64,000 bases of DNA from Liquorilactobacillus ghanensis DSM 18630 (GCF_001435235.1 NZ_AZGB01000018.1:174829-238828), one strand, 5' to 3'. Counted from the stretch's first letter, positions 26,450 through 38,032 are shown. Numbers and translations: made by a program. The notes: generated by a model not told the origin, from the letters alone.

Positions 26450-27589
26450 TTATTGATCTACGGCAATAATTTTTTCAACTACTGGTAATAGTTGCTGAGC
26501 CAACAATTGCCCTCCCGTTTTGTTGAGATGAAGATGGTCACCCAAATCATAAGTAGCAACTAATTGGTTTTTATCAACCACTGCTGTAGCTGTGCTGGCA
26601 AAAATTCCTGTGTGCTGAGCTAAGTGCCAGTTGATTTTTTGCCTAGTCGCTAAAGCTTGATCATATGCCATTGAATGGTGAACCTGACCATGACTTAGTT
26701 TAAATGGCAATAAATCACTGAAGATCAGCTGACTGTTATTAACTTCAACTAACTTATACAACTGCTCAACATGAGCCATAAATTGTGGTGCCATTACTTG
26801 TTGACTTAACGCTTGTTGGCTAATTAATGGCAACATTAAGTCATTTCCACCAGCAAAACAAATTACCACTGCTGGATGATGCTGGTGTAAAAGTTTTGGC
26901 AATCTTGTCTGCAGACTTGGGCCAAAAGTTTGATATAACGGTTGATCTTGTGGTGCATCCCATATTAATCGGTTGCCGGAAATACCCGAATTTAAAATCG
27001 TTAATTGTTTTGGATATTTAGCATACAGCATCTTGGTCAGACTATCTGAAATCAACCCCATTTCAGTCAAAGAATCACCAGTAAATTCAATTATTTTAGC
27101 ACTTGTGCCGCTTAAAATGTCGACTTGTGCTAAACTAAACCAACCACGGCGAGCATTAAAAGTTGTTCTGAGTGTCGGCAAATGATCACAGCGACGAACT
27201 AAGCTGGTATTAGTTAATTCGGTATTGTAGGTACTTGCAAAATCGCAATATGTTTGCTTGAAACTGCTGCTGATTCGAAAATACAATTTTTGTCCTGAAT
27301 GAACCGGTAATTGACAAGGATCACTACTAATTATTTGTCCGACTGGGATTTTAAATACTTGACTGTTGTGAAAAATCAATGGCTGTTTCACATGAAACAA
27401 TGGATCAAGGCCAACCTCGATTCGATCAAAAATCAAAGGCTGTCGGCCAAACTGATTGGTTAATGTTATCCGTAGTTCCCCACCATTTAAGTTGCTAGTC
27501 ACTTGGATAATTTCAGTCAATTCTGGTAATGTTACCGGTAAAGAACTGAAATCGTTAATTTGGTGATACCAAGCTATTTGCCAGTGCAT
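26450..27589 (-). CDS. SGNH/GDSL-family hydrolase (lipase/esterase-like)
   Basis: About 379 aa. An N-terminal beta-sandwich-like region (residues ~1-160) precedes an SGNH hydrolase domain with block I EFTGDSLTEMG (nucleophile Ser), block III FAGGND and block V DLGDHLHLNKTGG (Asp-His). Members act as esterases on carbohydrate esters or lipids; substrate unknown and no signal peptide, so probably cytoplasmic. ATG 27589 is chosen, with GGGAGG about 12 bases upstream; the frame is open 16 codons farther. Confidence 0.88.
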   Translation of the reverse strand: MHWQIAWYHQINDFSSLPVTLPELTEIIQVTSNLNGGELRITLTNQFGRQPLIFDRIEVGLDPLFHVKQPLIFHNSQVFKIPVGQIISSDPCQLPVHSGQKLYFRISSSFKQTYCDFASTYNTELTNTSLVRRCDHLPTLRTTFNARRGWFSLAQVDILSGTSAKIIEFTGDSLTEMGLISDSLTKMLYAKYPKQLTILNSGISGNRLIWDAPQDQPLYQTFGPSLQTRLPKLLHQHHPAVVICFAGGNDLMLPLISQQALSQQVMAPQFMAHVEQLYKLVEVNNSQLIFSDLLPFKLSHGQVHHSMAYDQALATRQKINWHLAQHTGIFASTATAVVDKNQLVATYDLGDHLHLNKTGGQLLAQQLLPVVEKIIAVDQ

Positions 27590-27614
27590 CTTTTTTAACG
27601 TCCTCCCTTTACAT

Positions 27615-27653
27615 AAAAAATGCAGCAAAGTCTGCACTTCACTGCATTTTTTT
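27615..27653 (-). terminator. Terminator overlapping the lplA stop codon
   Basis: AAAAAATGCAG (27615-27625) and CTGCATTTTTTT (27642-27653) form a stem with T-runs on both strands. The lplA stop is at 27652-27654, so the hairpin begins at the stop codon itself. Confidence 0.6.
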
Positions 27654-28665
27654 AATCTGCCAGTAACTCAATAACCTTTTGCCGTGGGATTCCTTGGAAA
27701 TAACTGTTTAAATCAGCTTCATTTAATATCCGGGCAATCTCAGCTTCATTATACGCAATTCCCTGTAATTTAATTTCTAGTTCATGAACATCGTTTGTTC
27801 CAAAGAAATCGCCAAAAAATCTGATAGTCTTTATATGACCCTTTTCGACCAAAATTCGGGCATCAATCGTTCCGCTATCAAAATGCCGCCGCTTTTGAAC
27901 TGTAAATTTAGGTGATTGCCCATAGACCCAATCCCAGTTATTGTAATATTGCTGCTGTAGTGCAGCAATTTGCTGTTCATCCGCTGAAGTCAATTGGTAC
28001 TCTTGCTTCTTGGCAGCCGTTAAATTATCAACTCCCAGTAATTTCATAATCAGCAAATCACGAAATTCTTCCGTTGTTATTCCTCGATACTCCTCCGCTA
28101 AATATGGCCGCAAATTTGTTACTCGGCTTCGAACTGATTTAATACCCTTAGATTCGATTTTATCTTGTGGAACCTGCAAAGCCTTCGCAACTTCAGCGGT
28201 ATCAACATCAAGCATCAAAGTTCCATGAGAAAAGGTTTTTCCCCCACGAGTATACATCGCATTTCCTGAAAATTTCTTACCATCGACCACAATGTCATTT
28301 CGGCCGGTAACCTCAGCTCCAGTGACTCCCATCTCATGCAGTGCATTAACGATTGGTGCCACCATCGTTTTAAAATCACCAAATTGATGACTATTAGCAT
28401 CAACAATAAAACTAAAACACAAATTGCCCAAGTCTTGGTACATTGCACCTCCACCTGATAACCGTCGCGTAACAGTTACTTGATGTTCGCGACAATATTT
28501 TTGATCGATTTCTTCAATTGTGTTTTGGTTTCGACCAACAATCACACATGGTTTTTCAATGTAAAACAAAACCATCGGTAGCTTGATTTTATCATTGTTC
28601 ATCAAATACTGTTCAGTCGCCAAATTTTGTCGAATATCATAACTACGCATTGCCAAATACTGCAC
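27652..28665 (-). CDS. lplA: Lipoate-protein ligase
   Basis: Attaches lipoate to the lipoyl domain of the dehydrogenase E2. 337 aa; the catalytic domain has RRLSGGGAMYQDLGNLCFSF, GRNDIVVDGKKFSGNA and TFSHGTLMLDV, followed by the C-terminal accessory domain found in the long LplA form. It lies 27 bp after the pdh E3 gene, so it is co-transcribed with its substrate. Confidence 0.95.
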   Translation of the reverse strand: MQYLAMRSYDIRQNLATEQYLMNNDKIKLPMVLFYIEKPCVIVGRNQNTIEEIDQKYCREHQVTVTRRLSGGGAMYQDLGNLCFSFIVDANSHQFGDFKTMVAPIVNALHEMGVTGAEVTGRNDIVVDGKKFSGNAMYTRGGKTFSHGTLMLDVDTAEVAKALQVPQDKIESKGIKSVRSRVTNLRPYLAEEYRGITTEEFRDLLIMKLLGVDNLTAAKKQEYQLTSADEQQIAALQQQYYNNWDWVYGQSPKFTVQKRRHFDSGTIDARILVEKGHIKTIRFFGDFFGTNDVHELEIKLQGIAYNEAEIARILNEADLNSYFQGIPRQKVIELLAD

Positions 28666-28692
28666 TTTATCACGCCCTCTTACCAGTTTTTT

Positions 28693-30099
28693 TTAAATAT
28701 TGATTGGTAATTTCAAACCAACATCAGCAGCATCCATGACCGCTTCGCTAATACTTGGATGCGGATGAATGGTCAAAGCAATATCTTCAACCGTCGTGCC
28801 GGTTTCTACCGCTAATGTCAATTCGGTAATCAAATCACTAGCATTTGGTCCAACAATTTGCGCGCCTAACAGCTGATGACTATCTTTCTCAAACACTAAA
28901 CGAATAAACCCATCAGTACTGTTCATAGAAATTGCCCGGCCGTTAGCAGCAAACGGGAATTGAGCTTTTTCTGGTTGCAGGCCCTGTTCTTTAGCTTCAG
29001 CCATTGTCAGACCTGTTGTCGCAATTTCGCTATCAGTATAGCAAACTGCCGGCATAGCGCGATAATCAATTACTGCCTTCGAACCTGAAATTGCTTCAGC
29101 TGCGACCTTGCCTTCATAGCTTGCTTTATGAGCCAATGCTGCTCCCGGAACAATATCGCCAATTGCATAAATGTTATTTACGCTGGTTCTTCCTTGAGCA
29201 TCAACTTTGATCAGCCCTCGTTGATCAATATCAATTCCAACATGTTCTAAACCCATATCTGCTGTATTAGCCCGGCGACCAACACAAACAATGCAATAAT
29301 CAGCTTGCAACTGCTTTTCTTCACCAGCAACTTCAAAGGTAATCTTGACCCCATCAGCTGTTTGTTCTGCTTTTCTTGCCATTGCTTTAGTATAAATATC
29401 AACTTTTTGTTTACTGAAATGATGTTCAACAACTGAAACCAAATCACGTTCATAATTCGCCAGAATTCGGTCAGTACCTTCTAAAATTGAAACGTGGGCT
29501 CCCAAATTAGCATAAACAGAAGCCAATTCGCAGCCGATATATCCGCCACCGACCACGATTAAATCTTTGGGAACTTCTTGTAAACTCAAGGCTCCGGTCG
29601 AGTCTAAAACTCGTTTTTCAAATTTGAAATTTGGAATTTCAATGGGATGACTGCCAGTTGCCAAAATCAAGTTATTAAAAGTGTAAGTCTGAGCTGAATC
29701 GTCTTTAATCACTCGTAAGCTATGATCATCTTTCAAAAAAGCACTGCCCCAGATAACATCAATTTTATGCTTTTTAAAAAGGCTGGCCACTCCACCAGTT
29801 AACTTATTAACTACACTTTCTTGTTTCCAAGTCTGAGTCTGTTTAAAATCAAGTGTTGCGGCGGTAATTCGTAATCCCATTTCCGCCGAATTCATAGCTT
29901 TTTGATAACGATGAGCAGCTTCAATCAAAGCTTTTGATGGAATACAGCCGACATTCAAACAAACGCCACCAATAAATTCACGTTCAATTACTGTAACTTT
30001 TTGACCTTTTTCTGCCGCCCGAATAGCTGCTACATATCCACCAGGGCCGGCGCCAATTACGACTGTATCTAAATCAATTGCGAAATCTCCTACAACCAT
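28693..30099 (-). CDS. pdhD: Dihydrolipoyl dehydrogenase (E3 of pyruvate dehydrogenase)
   Basis: Reoxidises dihydrolipoamide with NAD+. 468 aa: FAD motif GAGPGGYVAAIRAAE, redox disulfide GGVCLNVGCIPSK (Cys47, Cys52), NAD motif VVGGGYIGCELASVYANLG, and C-terminal active-site His in HPHPSISEAV. It is 7 bp after the E2 gene. Confidence 0.97.
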   Translation of the reverse strand: MVVGDFAIDLDTVVIGAGPGGYVAAIRAAEKGQKVTVIEREFIGGVCLNVGCIPSKALIEAAHRYQKAMNSAEMGLRITAATLDFKQTQTWKQESVVNKLTGGVASLFKKHKIDVIWGSAFLKDDHSLRVIKDDSAQTYTFNNLILATGSHPIEIPNFKFEKRVLDSTGALSLQEVPKDLIVVGGGYIGCELASVYANLGAHVSILEGTDRILANYERDLVSVVEHHFSKQKVDIYTKAMARKAEQTADGVKITFEVAGEEKQLQADYCIVCVGRRANTADMGLEHVGIDIDQRGLIKVDAQGRTSVNNIYAIGDIVPGAALAHKASYEGKVAAEAISGSKAVIDYRAMPAVCYTDSEIATTGLTMAEAKEQGLQPEKAQFPFAANGRAISMNSTDGFIRLVFEKDSHQLLGAQIVGPNASDLITELTLAVETGTTVEDIALTIHPHPSISEAVMDAADVGLKLPINI

Positions 30100-30106
30100 T
30101 TTCTGC

Positions 30107-31387
30107 TCACCCTTCCATTAATAATAACTCTGGATCCGACAATAATTCCTTGAAACGATTCATAGCCCGTTGAGCAGTTGCACCATCAATTACTCGATGA
30201 TCAAATGACAATGACAGTTTCATGACATAAGCCAACTGTACTTGATCAGCAACTGCAACCGGCTCTTTAGTGATTCGACCCAAGCCAAGAATTGCGACTT
30301 CTGGCCAATTGATTACCGGTGTAAAGAAACCACCACCAATTGAACCAATATTAGTGATCGACATCCCTGTATGTTTCATGTCCTCACTGCCTAATTTGCC
30401 ATCTTTAGCTTTCTGAGTATTTGCACTGATTTCGCGTGCAATATCAAACAGGCTCAACTGATCAGCATGCTTAATATTAGGCACAAACAATCCACGATCA
30501 GTATCAGTTGCTACACCCACATTAATATATTCACGATGAACAATCTCTTGACTATCCATATCAACTTGTGAATTAAAAATTGGATATTCTTTCATAACCA
30601 AACTTAAAGCTTTTACGACATAAGCTAAGAAAGTCAGATGAACTCCCTTATCGGCTGCTAATTGCTTGTACTTCTTTCGATGATCCCACAGTTTATCGAC
30701 AATTGCTTCATCAAAGACCGTTACATGTGGAATTTGCTGTTTACTGCGAATCATTGCTTTAGCAGTAGCCTTTCGAATTCCTGACATTTTTTCACGAGTT
30801 TCCGGCCAAGCTTCACTAGTCGGCGGTAATGATGGTGCCGCTGCTTGGGTCGTATCAGCTGCTTGATCTGCTTGGACAACACCATTTTGCAAGAATTGAT
30901 CAACATCAGCTTTGGTAATCTGCCCATGATTGCCAGTGCCACTCAATTTTGTTAGATCAACTGCCTTTTCACGTGCATAAGCTCTCACTGCTGGCATAGC
31001 TAATACCGGTAAACTAGTATCACGAGGTTGCAAAGTTGGTTTAGTAACCGCTGGCTCAGTTTCTGGTTTTGCGGCTGCTGTTGAAGCTGTGCTGGTTTCC
31101 GTTTCTGGTGCTGTTGCCGTAGTTGCTGCCGCTGCTGGTACTTCTCCGGCCACTTCAAATTCAACTAAAACTTGTCCGACTTCTGCTGTTTCGCCTTCAT
31201 CTACTAAAATCTGCTTAATTGTTCCCGAAACCGGTGCCGGAATTTCTTCGACTGATTTATCATTTTCAATTTCTAATAAGTCATCATCTTCTTTTAACTG
31301 ATCGCCTGGTTTAACGTACCATTTAGCAATCGTTCCTTCTGAAATTCCTTCACCAATATCTGGTAATTTGAATTGATATGTGCTCAT
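30107..31387 (-). CDS. pdhC: Dihydrolipoamide acetyltransferase (E2)
   Basis: Core of pyruvate dehydrogenase, transferring acetyl to CoA. 426 aa: one lipoyl domain (residues 1-80, lipoyl-Lys44 in ENDKSVEEI), an Ala/Thr/Pro-rich linker, a peripheral subunit-binding domain (AMPAVRAYAREKAVDL), second linker, then catalytic domain with His397 and Asp401 in SFDHRVIDGA. Located 12 bp after the E1-beta gene. Confidence 0.97.
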   Translation of the reverse strand: MSTYQFKLPDIGEGISEGTIAKWYVKPGDQLKEDDDLLEIENDKSVEEIPAPVSGTIKQILVDEGETAEVGQVLVEFEVAGEVPAAAATTATAPETETSTASTAAAKPETEPAVTKPTLQPRDTSLPVLAMPAVRAYAREKAVDLTKLSGTGNHGQITKADVDQFLQNGVVQADQAADTTQAAAPSLPPTSEAWPETREKMSGIRKATAKAMIRSKQQIPHVTVFDEAIVDKLWDHRKKYKQLAADKGVHLTFLAYVVKALSLVMKEYPIFNSQVDMDSQEIVHREYINVGVATDTDRGLFVPNIKHADQLSLFDIAREISANTQKAKDGKLGSEDMKHTGMSITNIGSIGGGFFTPVINWPEVAILGLGRITKEPVAVADQVQLAYVMKLSLSFDHRVIDGATAQRAMNRFKELLSDPELLLMEG

Positions 31388-31399
31388 CTGATCTGCCTC

Positions 31400-32377
31400 C
31401 TAGTATGCCATAATTTCTTTAGCTTTAGCGATAATGTCATTTTTGTTTGGTAGCCAATCACTTTCCGCCTCACTAAATGGATATGGCGTATTTGGTGCCG
31501 TAATTCGGCCAATTGGGGCATTTAAATATAAAATACCTTTTTCAGCAATCAATGCTGCTACCTGCGCACCGATTCCAGCTTGTTTTGGCGCTTCTTGAAC
31601 AACAATTGCCCGACTGGTTTTTTCAACAGAAGCTAAAATTGTCTTTTCATCTAACGGTGAGATCGTTCGTAAGTCAACGACTTCAGCAGAAATTCCGGCT
31701 TTAGCCAGTTCATCGCTTGCTTTTAAACATTCTTGAACCATTGCACCATAACTAATCAATGATACATCCTGACCTTCACGAGCAATTGCCGCTTGATCTA
31801 ACGGAATTGTATAAGCTTCATCTGGAACTTCTGCCTTAATTGAACGATATAATTTCATATGTTCCAAGAAAAAGACCGGATCATCTGACCGGATTGCCGA
31901 AATCAGCAATCCCTTTGCATCATACGGATTACTTGGGATTACTACTCGCAGACCTGGAACCTGAGCAATCAATCCCTCTAAGCTATCAGCGTGCAATTCC
32001 GGTGTATGCACCCCGCCGCCAAATGGAGCGCGAATCGTGATCGGCATCTTACGGGTGCCTCCCAAACGAAATCTAATTCGTGCCAACTGGCCAGCGATCT
32101 CATCCATTGCTTCATAGACAAAACCAAAGAATTGGATTTCCGGTACCGGTCGAAAACCTTTCAATGCCAAACCAGTACTCAATCCAATAATTCCCGATTC
32201 TGCCAATGGTGTATCAAATACCCGCTGAGCGCCGTGAGTTTTTTGTAAACCATCTGTTGCCCGGAAAACTCCACCATTTTTGCCAACATCTTCACCAAAA
32301 ACAAGCACTTTCTCATCGCGAGCCAATTCTTCATCCATTGCTGCCGTGATTGCTTTAATCAACGTAGTTTTTGTCAT
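31400..32377 (-). CDS. pdhB: Pyruvate dehydrogenase E1 beta subunit
   Basis: Pairs with PdhA to decarboxylate pyruvate with thiamine diphosphate. 325 aa: N-terminal ALIKA-type start ([17 protein letters not shown]), [14 protein letters not shown], and C-terminal transketolase-like domain ([16 protein letters not shown]). ATG 32377 with GGAGG ten bases upstream is used; the upstream TTG (32383) is too close to that site. It begins two bases after the pdhA stop, so translation is coupled. Confidence 0.96.
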   Translation of the reverse strand: MTKTTLIKAITAAMDEELARDEKVLVFGEDVGKNGGVFRATDGLQKTHGAQRVFDTPLAESGIIGLSTGLALKGFRPVPEIQFFGFVYEAMDEIAGQLARIRFRLGGTRKMPITIRAPFGGGVHTPELHADSLEGLIAQVPGLRVVIPSNPYDAKGLLISAIRSDDPVFFLEHMKLYRSIKAEVPDEAYTIPLDQAAIAREGQDVSLISYGAMVQECLKASDELAKAGISAEVVDLRTISPLDEKTILASVEKTSRAIVVQEAPKQAGIGAQVAALIAEKGILYLNAPIGRITAPNTPYPFSEAESDWLPNKNDIIAKAKEIMAY

Positions 32378-32379
32378 GA

Positions 32380-33516
<1,137 letters not shown>

Positions 33517-33579
33517 TCAAAACCATAGTACCAATATAACATATAAAGTACTTGTGAAATATCATTTGAATTCAATCAC

Positions 33580-33593
33580 TATAACCGCTTACA
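33580..33593 (-). promoter_or_regulatory. Cre-like CcpA site upstream of pdhA
   Basis: Minus strand TGTAAGCGGTTATA matches the cre consensus TGWNANCGNTNWCA in all but one position (13). It lies about 100 bp before the ATG, near the promoter, fitting catabolite control of pyruvate dehydrogenase. Confidence 0.5.
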
Positions 33594-33626
33594 TTACTAT
33601 TCTAACGCTAATAAAACCGTTTTAAA

Positions 33627-33650
33627 AGATTGTTAGGTTGTTAACAATCT
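33627..33650. promoter_or_regulatory. Inverted repeat AGATTGTT-N8-AACAATCT upstream of pdhA
   Basis: Perfect 8-bp arms with an 8-bp spacer, about 150 bp before pdhA. Possible operator for an unidentified regulator. No T-run makes a terminator unlikely. The remaining gap to mnmG shows no gene. Confidence 0.4.
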
Positions 33651-33781
33651 ATTTTTGCCAGCAACCTTATTATTACTTCCTAAAAAGTTACCCAAAGTTA
33701 GAAAAATCTTATTATTTTTCTTGTCATTGTGATTAAATTAACAATCACTATTTAGATTCGGCTTTAATCGGCTTATTATAT

Positions 33782-33811
33782 AAAAAAAAATCCAGCGGTC
33801 ATTCCACTGGA
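33782..33811 (-). terminator. Terminator after mnmG
   Basis: Minus strand: TCCAGTGG (33811-33804) pairs with CCGCTGGA (33798-33791), one G-U pair, then nine T. About 27 bp after the mnmG stop. Confidence 0.85.
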
Positions 33812-33837
33812 CTTCATCAAACTAGCAAACTTAAAAT

Positions 33838-35745
33838 TTATTTAACTTTAGCAATTTTTCCTTGTTCAATATAAACAGCTAAAATCGATAGATCTGCCGG
33901 ATTAACCCCACTGATGCGGCTGGCCTGAGCTAAAGTCTCTGGTTGAATTTTCTGCAATTTCTGCCGAGCCTCAGTTGCCAGTCCTTCAATCGCATCATAG
34001 TCAATTCGATCAGGAATTTTCTTAGCTTCCATCTTTTTAAGCTTTTCTACCTTATGATATTCTTTTTTAATATATCCGGCATACTTAAATTGAATCTCAA
34101 CTTGTTCAATAACTCTTTGATCAAGTGGCTGGGATGGTGCTGGGATAAATCGCTGCAAATCAGCATAAGTTACTTCTGGACGCCGCAAAAATTCACTTGC
34201 CATCACACCATCTTTTAATGGTGCAACACCCTTTTCAGCTAAGAAATCATTCACTTGCTGGTTAGGTTTGATTCGTATTTCTTGCAAACGTTGCTTTTCA
34301 GCGGTGATCGCTGCCTTTTTAGCTAAAAATTGCTGATAGCGTTCTTCTGAAATCAACCCGATTTGATGCCCTAATTCAGTCAACCGCAGATCAGCATTAT
34401 CATGCCGCAAAATCAGCCGATATTCAGCTCTTGAAGTTAATAAACGATATGGTTCATTTGTTCCTTTAGTTACCAAATCATCAACCATTACTCCAATATA
34501 AGCATCACTGCGTTTTAAAATCACTTCTTTTTTTCCTAAAGCGTGCAGTCCAGCATTAATACCGGCCAACATGCCTTGTCCGGCTGCTTCTTCATAGCCC
34601 GAAGTCCCGTTGGTTTGTCCAGCAGTATACAGCCCTTTAACCAACTTCGTTTCTAGCGTTGGGCGCAACTGATATGGAGAAACGATATCATATTCGATTG
34701 CATAGCCCGGACGCATCAATTGAGCATGTTCTAATCCTTGAACTGAATGAGTCATTTCCTGTTGAATTTCTTCTGGTAATGACGTTGATAGTCCTTGGAG
34801 ATAATACTCATCTGTTTCCCGACCTTCCGGTTCAATGAAAATCTGGTGCCGTGGTTTATCGGCGAAACGGACGATCTTGTCTTCAATTGATGGGCAATAA
34901 CGCGGACCAACCCCTTCAATTACACCTGAAAACATCGGAGCTCGATCTAAATTATCACGAATAATCTGATGTGTTTTCTCATTAGTGTAAGTCAACCAGC
35001 AAGGCAGTTGCTGATCTGACGGCAAATAATCAGCATCTTTACTTTCAAAACTGAAATGATTTGGCTTTTGATCACCCGGTTGTTCTTGTGTTTGGTCATA
35101 GTCAATTGTATTGCCGTCAACTCGTGGTGGGGTTCCAGTCTTGAAACGTTTCAGTTCAAAACCAAGTTTTTCTAAATTACCTGACAGCTTCTTTGCCGGT
35201 TGTGTATTATTGGGGCCCGAAGAATACATCAATTCACCAATAATAATCTTACCACGAGCTGCAGTTCCGGTAGTCAACACCACACTTTTAGCTTTGTAAC
35301 GAGCTCCAGTATTAGTAATCACACCTTTAACTACCTGATCTTCAACAATCAAATTATCAACAATTGCCTGCCGCAAAGTCAAATGTGCCTGCCGTTCCAA
35401 GGTATGCTTCATTTCAATTGAATACATTCGTTTGTCAGCTTGAGCCCGCAAAGCACGAACAGCTGGGCCTTTCCCAGTATTTAGCATCCGCATTTGAACG
35501 TACGTCTTGTCAATGTTTCGGCCCATTTCACCACCTAAAGCATCAACTTCGCGAACCACGATCCCTTTAGCCGGCCCACCAATTGACGGATTGCAAGGCA
35601 TAAAAGCAACCATTTCCAAATTAATCGTAATTAGTAATGTTTCATTACCCATCCGGGCAGCTGCCAGAGCGGCTTCACAGCCGGCATGACCAGCTCCGAC
35701 AACAATTACATCATAATCTTTCCCTTGATATTCTTTGACTTCCAT
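33838..35745 (-). CDS. mnmG: tRNA uridine-5-carboxymethylaminomethyl modification enzyme MnmG
   Basis: With MnmE installs the 5-(carboxymethyl)aminomethyl group on wobble U34. 635 aa: FAD motif [32 protein letters not shown] near 50, [12 protein letters not shown] with the catalytic Cys near residue 277, and the helical C-terminal tRNA-binding region. It lies 37 bp after mnmE and shares its transcript. Confidence 0.97.
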   Translation of the reverse strand: MEVKEYQGKDYDVIVVGAGHAGCEAALAAARMGNETLLITINLEMVAFMPCNPSIGGPAKGIVVREVDALGGEMGRNIDKTYVQMRMLNTGKGPAVRALRAQADKRMYSIEMKHTLERQAHLTLRQAIVDNLIVEDQVVKGVITNTGARYKAKSVVLTTGTAARGKIIIGELMYSSGPNNTQPAKKLSGNLEKLGFELKRFKTGTPPRVDGNTIDYDQTQEQPGDQKPNHFSFESKDADYLPSDQQLPCWLTYTNEKTHQIIRDNLDRAPMFSGVIEGVGPRYCPSIEDKIVRFADKPRHQIFIEPEGRETDEYYLQGLSTSLPEEIQQEMTHSVQGLEHAQLMRPGYAIEYDIVSPYQLRPTLETKLVKGLYTAGQTNGTSGYEEAAGQGMLAGINAGLHALGKKEVILKRSDAYIGVMVDDLVTKGTNEPYRLLTSRAEYRLILRHDNADLRLTELGHQIGLISEERYQQFLAKKAAITAEKQRLQEIRIKPNQQVNDFLAEKGVAPLKDGVMASEFLRRPEVTYADLQRFIPAPSQPLDQRVIEQVEIQFKYAGYIKKEYHKVEKLKKMEAKKIPDRIDYDAIEGLATEARQKLQKIQPETLAQASRISGVNPADLSILAVYIEQGKIAKVK

Positions 35746-35782
35746 TCTTAATTCTCCTAAATTTTCCTATTCTGATTTAAAG

Positions 35783-37174
35783 CTATTTACCCAAACAAAA
35801 TTGACTGAATAATTGATCTAATAATTCATCTTGATAGCTGTCACCAGTTATCTCACCTAATAAATCCCAACAGTTTGTCATGTCAATCTGAACTAAATCA
35901 ACTGGCATCCCTTGTTTAATACCACGTAAAACATCATCCAAAGCCGCTTCAGCCTGTCGCAACAAAGCAATGTGCCGTGCATTAGTTACCATGATGGTTG
36001 TCTGACTATTTTCGATTCCTCCAAAAAACAAATCAGCAATTGCTTGTTCAAGCTGATCAAGTCCCTGATTTTTTAAGACCGACGCCTGCAGAATTTTTGT
36101 CTGCTGACTAACTAGCTGCTGAACCTGTTTAAGTTCCAGCTTACTTGGCAAATCAGCTTTGTTTAAAATAATCAGTCTTTTTTTAGCTGCAGTTAATTCC
36201 AGTAATTGCCGATCCTCTTTAGTTAATGGTTCACTATTGTTTAAAATAACCATTACCAAATCAGCTTGCTCAATTGCTTTTTTAGAGCGTTCAACACCAA
36301 TTTTTTCAACTTTATCTTCCGTTTGTCGAATACCTGCTGTATCGATCAGCTTTAATGGCACTCCGCGAACATTAACGTACTCTTCAATTACATCACGGGT
36401 CGTGCCGGCAACATCGGTAACAATCGCTTTATCTTCATGCAAAAGATGATTTAACAGACTAGATTTGCCGACGTTCGGCCGACCAATAATTGCCGTTGCT
36501 AGTCCTTCTCGCAAAATCTTCCCCTGCTGAGCAGTCGTTAACAACTGTTTGATTCGCTGTTTGACTTCAATTGCTTTTTCTTGCAGCATTTTAGTTGTCA
36601 GGGTCTCTACATCATCATATTCAGGATAATCAATATTGACCTCAACTTGAGCTAATACATCCAAAATATCTTGGCGCAAATGCTTAATTAAATGCCCTAG
36701 GTTTCCATCTAACTGATTTAACGCTACTTTCATTGAACGATCCGTTTTCGCACGAATCAAGTCCATCACGGCTTCTGCTTGGGATAGATCGATCCGCCCA
36801 TGTAAAAACGCCCGCTTAGTAAATTCACCTGGCTCAGCCAAACGAGCCCCATTGCTTAAAACTAACTGCAAAATTTTATTAGTGGGTACAATTCCACCAT
36901 GACAATTGATTTCAATAATATCTTCTCTAGTAAATGTCTTAGGCGCTCGCATCACCGAAACCATAACTTCATCAACTTCTTGTTTAGTTGCTGGGTCAAT
37001 AATATGACCATAATTGATGGTATGGCTAGCCACTTTCGTCAGATCGCGCCCCGCAAAAATTTTTTGAACAACCGCAACAGCTTGATCGCCGCTTAAACGG
37101 ACAATCGAAATAGCTCCCTCACCAGGCGGTGTTGAGATAGCTGCAATCGTATCAAATTCCGTAACCATTTTCAT
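35783..37174 (-). CDS. mnmE: tRNA modification GTPase MnmE
   Basis: 463 aa. N-terminal folate-binding dimerisation domain ([22 protein letters not shown]), a central helical part, an inserted G domain ([21 protein letters not shown]) and the C-terminal FCLGK with the essential Cys. ATG 37174 preceded by AGGAGG is preferred to the in-frame start 25 codons upstream, which lies inside the leader terminator. The leader contains a promoter and an intrinsic terminator, suggesting attenuation. No rnpA/yidC/jag neighbours, which often lie upstream of mnmE. Confidence 0.96.
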   Translation of the reverse strand: MKMVTEFDTIAAISTPPGEGAISIVRLSGDQAVAVVQKIFAGRDLTKVASHTINYGHIIDPATKQEVDEVMVSVMRAPKTFTREDIIEINCHGGIVPTNKILQLVLSNGARLAEPGEFTKRAFLHGRIDLSQAEAVMDLIRAKTDRSMKVALNQLDGNLGHLIKHLRQDILDVLAQVEVNIDYPEYDDVETLTTKMLQEKAIEVKQRIKQLLTTAQQGKILREGLATAIIGRPNVGKSSLLNHLLHEDKAIVTDVAGTTRDVIEEYVNVRGVPLKLIDTAGIRQTEDKVEKIGVERSKKAIEQADLVMVILNNSEPLTKEDRQLLELTAAKKRLIILNKADLPSKLELKQVQQLVSQQTKILQASVLKNQGLDQLEQAIADLFFGGIENSQTTIMVTNARHIALLRQAEAALDDVLRGIKQGMPVDLVQIDMTNCWDLLGEITGDSYQDELLDQLFSQFCLGK

Positions 37175-37212
37175 GAATATTCTATCCTCCTGAAAATCCA
37201 ACTTTAGACAAT

Positions 37213-37294
37213 AAAAAAAGCGCCACTCCATGCTGAAAAACAATAGCATGGATAAAGCACTTTGACTACTTCATCGGTTAAGATAAGAATGATT
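37213..37294 (-). ncRNA. mnmE leader RNA ending in an intrinsic terminator
   Basis: From the predicted start near 37294 the transcript runs ~80 nt to a hairpin (CCATGCT/AGCATGG core with a weaker outer stem) followed by seven T ending near 37213, just 40 nt before the mnmE ATG. No minus-strand gene lies upstream, so this terminator can act only on transcripts headed into mnmE, or on a separate small RNA. I saw no known riboswitch or T-box motif. Confidence 0.5.
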
Positions 37295-37300
37295 GTCTTT

Positions 37301-37329
37301 AATATACTGGCAATTCTATCAATTGTCAA
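37301..37329 (-). promoter_or_regulatory. Strong promoter upstream of mnmE
   Basis: Minus strand TTGACA (37329-37324), a 17-bp spacer and TATATT (37306-37301), near-consensus. Confidence 0.75.
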
Positions 37330-37546
37330 CTGACCAAAATCAGTCCATTCCCGGAAGTCATCAGTCAAAATTCCAATTGATCAAATACGAAGATTTAGTT
37401 TAAATGGGCAACTAGTTGATTTTCAGTTTAGTTTCCATTCACAAACTGATTCCTACTGAAAACCAGCTTTGTTCTATCGTAAAGGTATGTAAACAAAACT
37501 TTTTTTGAAAATTTTTCACTAAAATGTGATTTTTATTAAAAAAAGC

Positions 37547-37574
37547 TTGCAATTTTAATTTTGGTAGCTATAAT
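37547..37574 (+). promoter_or_regulatory. Promoter of the branched-chain amino-acid leader
   Basis: TTGCAA (37547-37552), 16-bp spacer, TATAAT (37569-37574). The leader peptide ATG is about 45 nt past the predicted start. Confidence 0.65.
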
Positions 37575-37623
37575 AATGAGTAACGATTATCAAGTTGAAT
37601 TTTATTAAAGGAGGTTGAGCAGC

Positions 37624-37740
37624 ATGTCGCCTGTATCTCGAATGTATTTGAACAATAACAATACTAACGCAGTTCAATATCTAGTGAGCCTAGTCATTAT
37701 TAGCACGCGCGATGTGCTACTCAATGTCTCGGCTAGTTAA
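37624..37740 (+). CDS. 38-aa leader peptide rich in Leu/Val/Ile codons
   Basis: ATG 37624 has AAAGGAGG nine bases upstream and runs 38 codons to TAA. The second half reads YLVSLVIISTRDVLLNVSAS, with ten Leu, Val or Ile residues in eighteen positions, as in enterobacterial ilv leader peptides. Its codons overlap the protector hairpin and antiterminator arm of the attenuator that follows. The peptide itself probably has no function; translation rate under branched-chain amino-acid shortage is the signal. Confidence 0.7.
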   Translation: MSPVSRMYLNNNNTNAVQYLVSLVIISTRDVLLNVSAS

Positions 37741-37797
37741 ACTGCATTGACATTGAAAACCATCGCGCTAAGCAAAAACTTGGAGCGATGGTTTTTT
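37701..37797 (+). promoter_or_regulatory. Transcription attenuator (protector, antiterminator, terminator 1)
   Basis: Protector hairpin TAGCAC (37701-37706) with GTGCTA (37714-37719). Antiterminator: GCGCGATG (37707-37714) pairs perfectly with CATCGCGC (37761-37768). Terminator: AAAACCATCGC (37756-37766) with GCGATGGTTTT (37785-37795), then a T-run. The antiterminator arm overlaps the terminator stem, so the two structures exclude each other. A ribosome stalled at the Leu/Val/Ile codons near 37681-37690 would free the 37707 segment. Confidence 0.65.
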
Positions 37798-37804
37798 CTA
37801 TTTA

Positions 37805-37846
37805 GCAGCACCCATCGTTTTAAGTTAAAACGATGGGTGCTTTTTA
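37805..37846 (+). terminator. Second, tandem terminator of the leader
   Basis: GCACCCATCGTTTT pairs with AAAACGATGGGTGC around a short loop and is followed by TTTTT. It shares the CCATCG/CGATGG core with terminator 1, so two stops guard the downstream gene. Confidence 0.75.
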
Positions 37847-38032
37847 ATTATTCTCTCACTTAGCATTTCAATTTAATAATCGTTTTAAAGGAGGGATCAT
37901 TTTCCAATTACTTGCTTAATCAATTTTTATGCCGTAATTATTCTGACTTAATCAACTGGTAATAGGGGATCAGCTTAATTAAATCAAATAAATCAATTTA
38001 ATTCTGTTAACTTAACAAGGGGGATTCGTTTA
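37847..38032 (+). other. Spacer between attenuator and transporter gene
   Basis: Contains an orphan AAAGGAGGG (37887-37895) with no usable ORF behind it, and then the real ribosome site AAGGGGG before ATG 38033. The orphan site may mark a lost gene start. Nothing else recognised. Confidence 0.35.
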
